Origin: JAHEAO01 sp942492375
Lineage (GTDB): Bacteria > Pseudomonadota > Alphaproteobacteria > Rhodobacterales > Rhodobacteraceae
Direction of reading: 5' to 3'
Assembly: GCA_942492375.1 (NCBI GenBank)
Contig: CALOEL010000010.1
Span: forward strand, 62,001 to 126,000
Length of the DNA: 64,000 bases
In this document: positions 63,064 through 64,000 of the stretch, one piece after another
Position numbering within the stretch: the stretch's first letter is position 1
Layout: every line of letters starts with the position of its first letter
Made by a program: the position numbers and the translations under genes
Notes under the pieces: model-generated
The model's input: only the letters and a program-made list of their open reading frames with translations
Database searches by the model: none
What the model was told of the DNA's origin: nothing

Positions 63064-63933
63064 ATGTCCCTGCCCTTCGATGGCGCGATCACCGATTTCT
63101 ACCGGAACGAGGCCCCTGACGAGGTGCGCGCGGCGATCGAAGACGGCAGCAAGAAGGACATCCTGTCCGACAGCTATCCCTACGACAAGCGGCTGGACAA
63201 GCATGGCTACCGAGAGGTCATGGAGCAGCTTCAGGTCGAGCTGGTGAAGCTTCAGGCCGATGTGGCGGAGGCCGGCAAGCGGGTGGTGGTGGTCTTCGAG
63301 GGCCGCGACGCCGCCGGCAAGGGCGGCACGATCAAGGCGATGACAGAGAACCTGAACCCCCGCGTCGCCCGCGTCGTGGCGCTGCCCAAGCCCTCGGACC
63401 GCGAGGCGGGTCAGTGGTATTTCCAGCGCTATGTCGAGGAACTGCCGACCACTGGCGAAATCGTGCTGTTCGACCGAAGCTGGTACAATCGCGGCGTGGT
63501 CGAGCATGTCTTCGGCTTCTGCACCCCCGACCAGCGCGAGAAGTTCTTCGATCAGCTTCCCGAATTCGAGGAGATGCTGGTCGACGAGGGGATCACGCTG
63601 GTCAAGCTCTGGCTGAATGTCGGCAGGGCCGAGCAGCTGCGCCGTTTCCTGAAACGCGAACATGATCCGCTGAAGCAGTGGAAACTCAGTTGGATCGACG
63701 TCGAGGGACTGAAGAAATGGGACGCCTATTCCGAGGCGATCGCCGAGACGTTCGAGCGCACGCATACACCCCACGCGCCTTGGACCATCGTGCGGTCCGA
63801 CGACAAGTCGCGCGCCCGTATCGCGGCGATCCAGACGGTGTTGCGAACGGCCGACTATGCGCGCAGGGAGGCCGGCGCCATCGGTACGCCGGACGGCTCG
63901 ATCTGCGGAGGGCCCGACATCTGGGATGTCTAA
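63064..63933 (+). CDS. ppk2: Polyphosphate kinase 2
   Basis: The 289-residue PPK2-family protein has Walker A 'FEGRDAAGKGGTIKAMTENLNPR', lid residues 'ALPKPSDREAGQWYFQRYVEELP', and Walker B 'IVLFDRSWYNRGVVEHVFGFC', followed by 'KLWLNVGRAEQLRRFLKREHDPLKQWKLSWIDVEGLKKWDAY'. It uses polyphosphate to phosphorylate nucleotides; whether NMP or NDP is preferred cannot be read here. The end overlaps the next gene by 8 bp. Confidence 0.95.
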   Translation: MSLPFDGAITDFYRNEAPDEVRAAIEDGSKKDILSDSYPYDKRLDKHGYREVMEQLQVELVKLQADVAEAGKRVVVVFEGRDAAGKGGTIKAMTENLNPRVARVVALPKPSDREAGQWYFQRYVEELPTTGEIVLFDRSWYNRGVVEHVFGFCTPDQREKFFDQLPEFEEMLVDEGITLVKLWLNVGRAEQLRRFLKREHDPLKQWKLSWIDVEGLKKWDAYSEAIAETFERTHTPHAPWTIVRSDDKSRARIAAIQTVLRTADYARREAGAIGTPDGSICGGPDIWDV

Positions 63934-64000
63934 GCGCGGCTATCACCACGGCAATCTGCGGCAGGCTCTGGTCGATGCGGCCCTGACCCTGATCGAGGAA
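63926..64000 (+). CDS. TetR-family regulator, N-terminal fragment at window edge
   Basis: Only 25 codons are visible: MSKRGYHHGNLRQALVDAAL, then TLIEE at the edge, the typical first helix of a TetR DNA-binding domain. The start overlaps ppk2 by 8 bp. The rest lies outside the window. Confidence 0.75.
   Translation, partial: MSKRGYHHGNLRQALVDAALTLIEE

Overview
The window reads as one chromosomal stretch of a high-GC alphaproteobacterium, most likely a member of the Rhodobacteraceae. The indicators are a lipoyl-domain E1-beta subunit in the pyruvate dehydrogenase operon, a degenerate Rhodobacterales-type gene transfer agent (GTA) locus, the lptF-lptG-lptD-surA-pdxA-rsmA operon, and the short FtsB-like septum protein. 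No rRNA, tRNA or CRISPR array was recognised. Identification is by reading the translated proteins and motifs; no database search was run.

Layout. 1-3544 holds a divergent pair (a partial AbrB-type membrane protein against a GntR/FCD regulator, with a 16-bp palindrome between them) and tcuAB, the tricarballylate dehydrogenase and its Fe-S electron-transfer partner. A broken IS3-family element (about 3626-4797) sits where a transporter gene could be expected. Next comes a compact three-gene cassette (5124-7559): a degenerate ATP-grasp paralogue, an apparently intact ATP-grasp ligase and a Lys/Glu-repeat protein. It is flanked by about 0.9 kb with no convincing gene. This is my best candidate for an undescribed peptide- or protein-modifying system.

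8461-14284 is a catabolic-looking region: an FAD/GcvT-type dehydrogenase, an SDR, a LacI regulator and a divergently transcribed histidinol-dehydrogenase homologue resembling sulfopropanediol dehydrogenase HpsN, with a perfect LacI-type operator between the last two. 14325-15242 encodes a secreted VaFE-like repeat protein. 15774-20088 carries a small Gln-rich ORF, a TfoX C-terminal protein, ndk, an ABC-F ATPase, a MarC protein and an aspartic protease.

20175-31592 is envelope and housekeeping: holC and pepA on the minus strand, then lptF, lptG, lptD, surA, pdxA, rsmA, a desaturase and rarD. 31549-40948 has anmK, tyrS, a DUF3179 protein, two cyclophilins, pgk, a class I aldolase, an AidB-like acyl-CoA dehydrogenase and an FtsB-like protein. 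41134-45259 is the PDH operon, with a VOC-family gene inserted between pdhA and pdhB and a perfect 18-bp palindrome upstream.

cysE and a DksA-like gene lead to the GTA remnant (46531-49952). There the terminase gene is fused in frame to the 3' part of the tail-tip gene g15, so all intervening head and tail genes are gone. Then follow mltG-fabF-acpP-fabG, a DUF2726 protein, guaA, an ABM-domain protein, a DMT transporter, a FadL-like porin with a strong terminator, another DMT transporter, a P-loop ATPase, metA (with the acetyl-CoA-type residue at 111), a lipoprotein hydrolase, ppk2 and the start of a TetR regulator. A 19-bp dispersed repeat (core GCCTCCGGCGGGGATATTT) recurs at four places, plus one degenerate copy.
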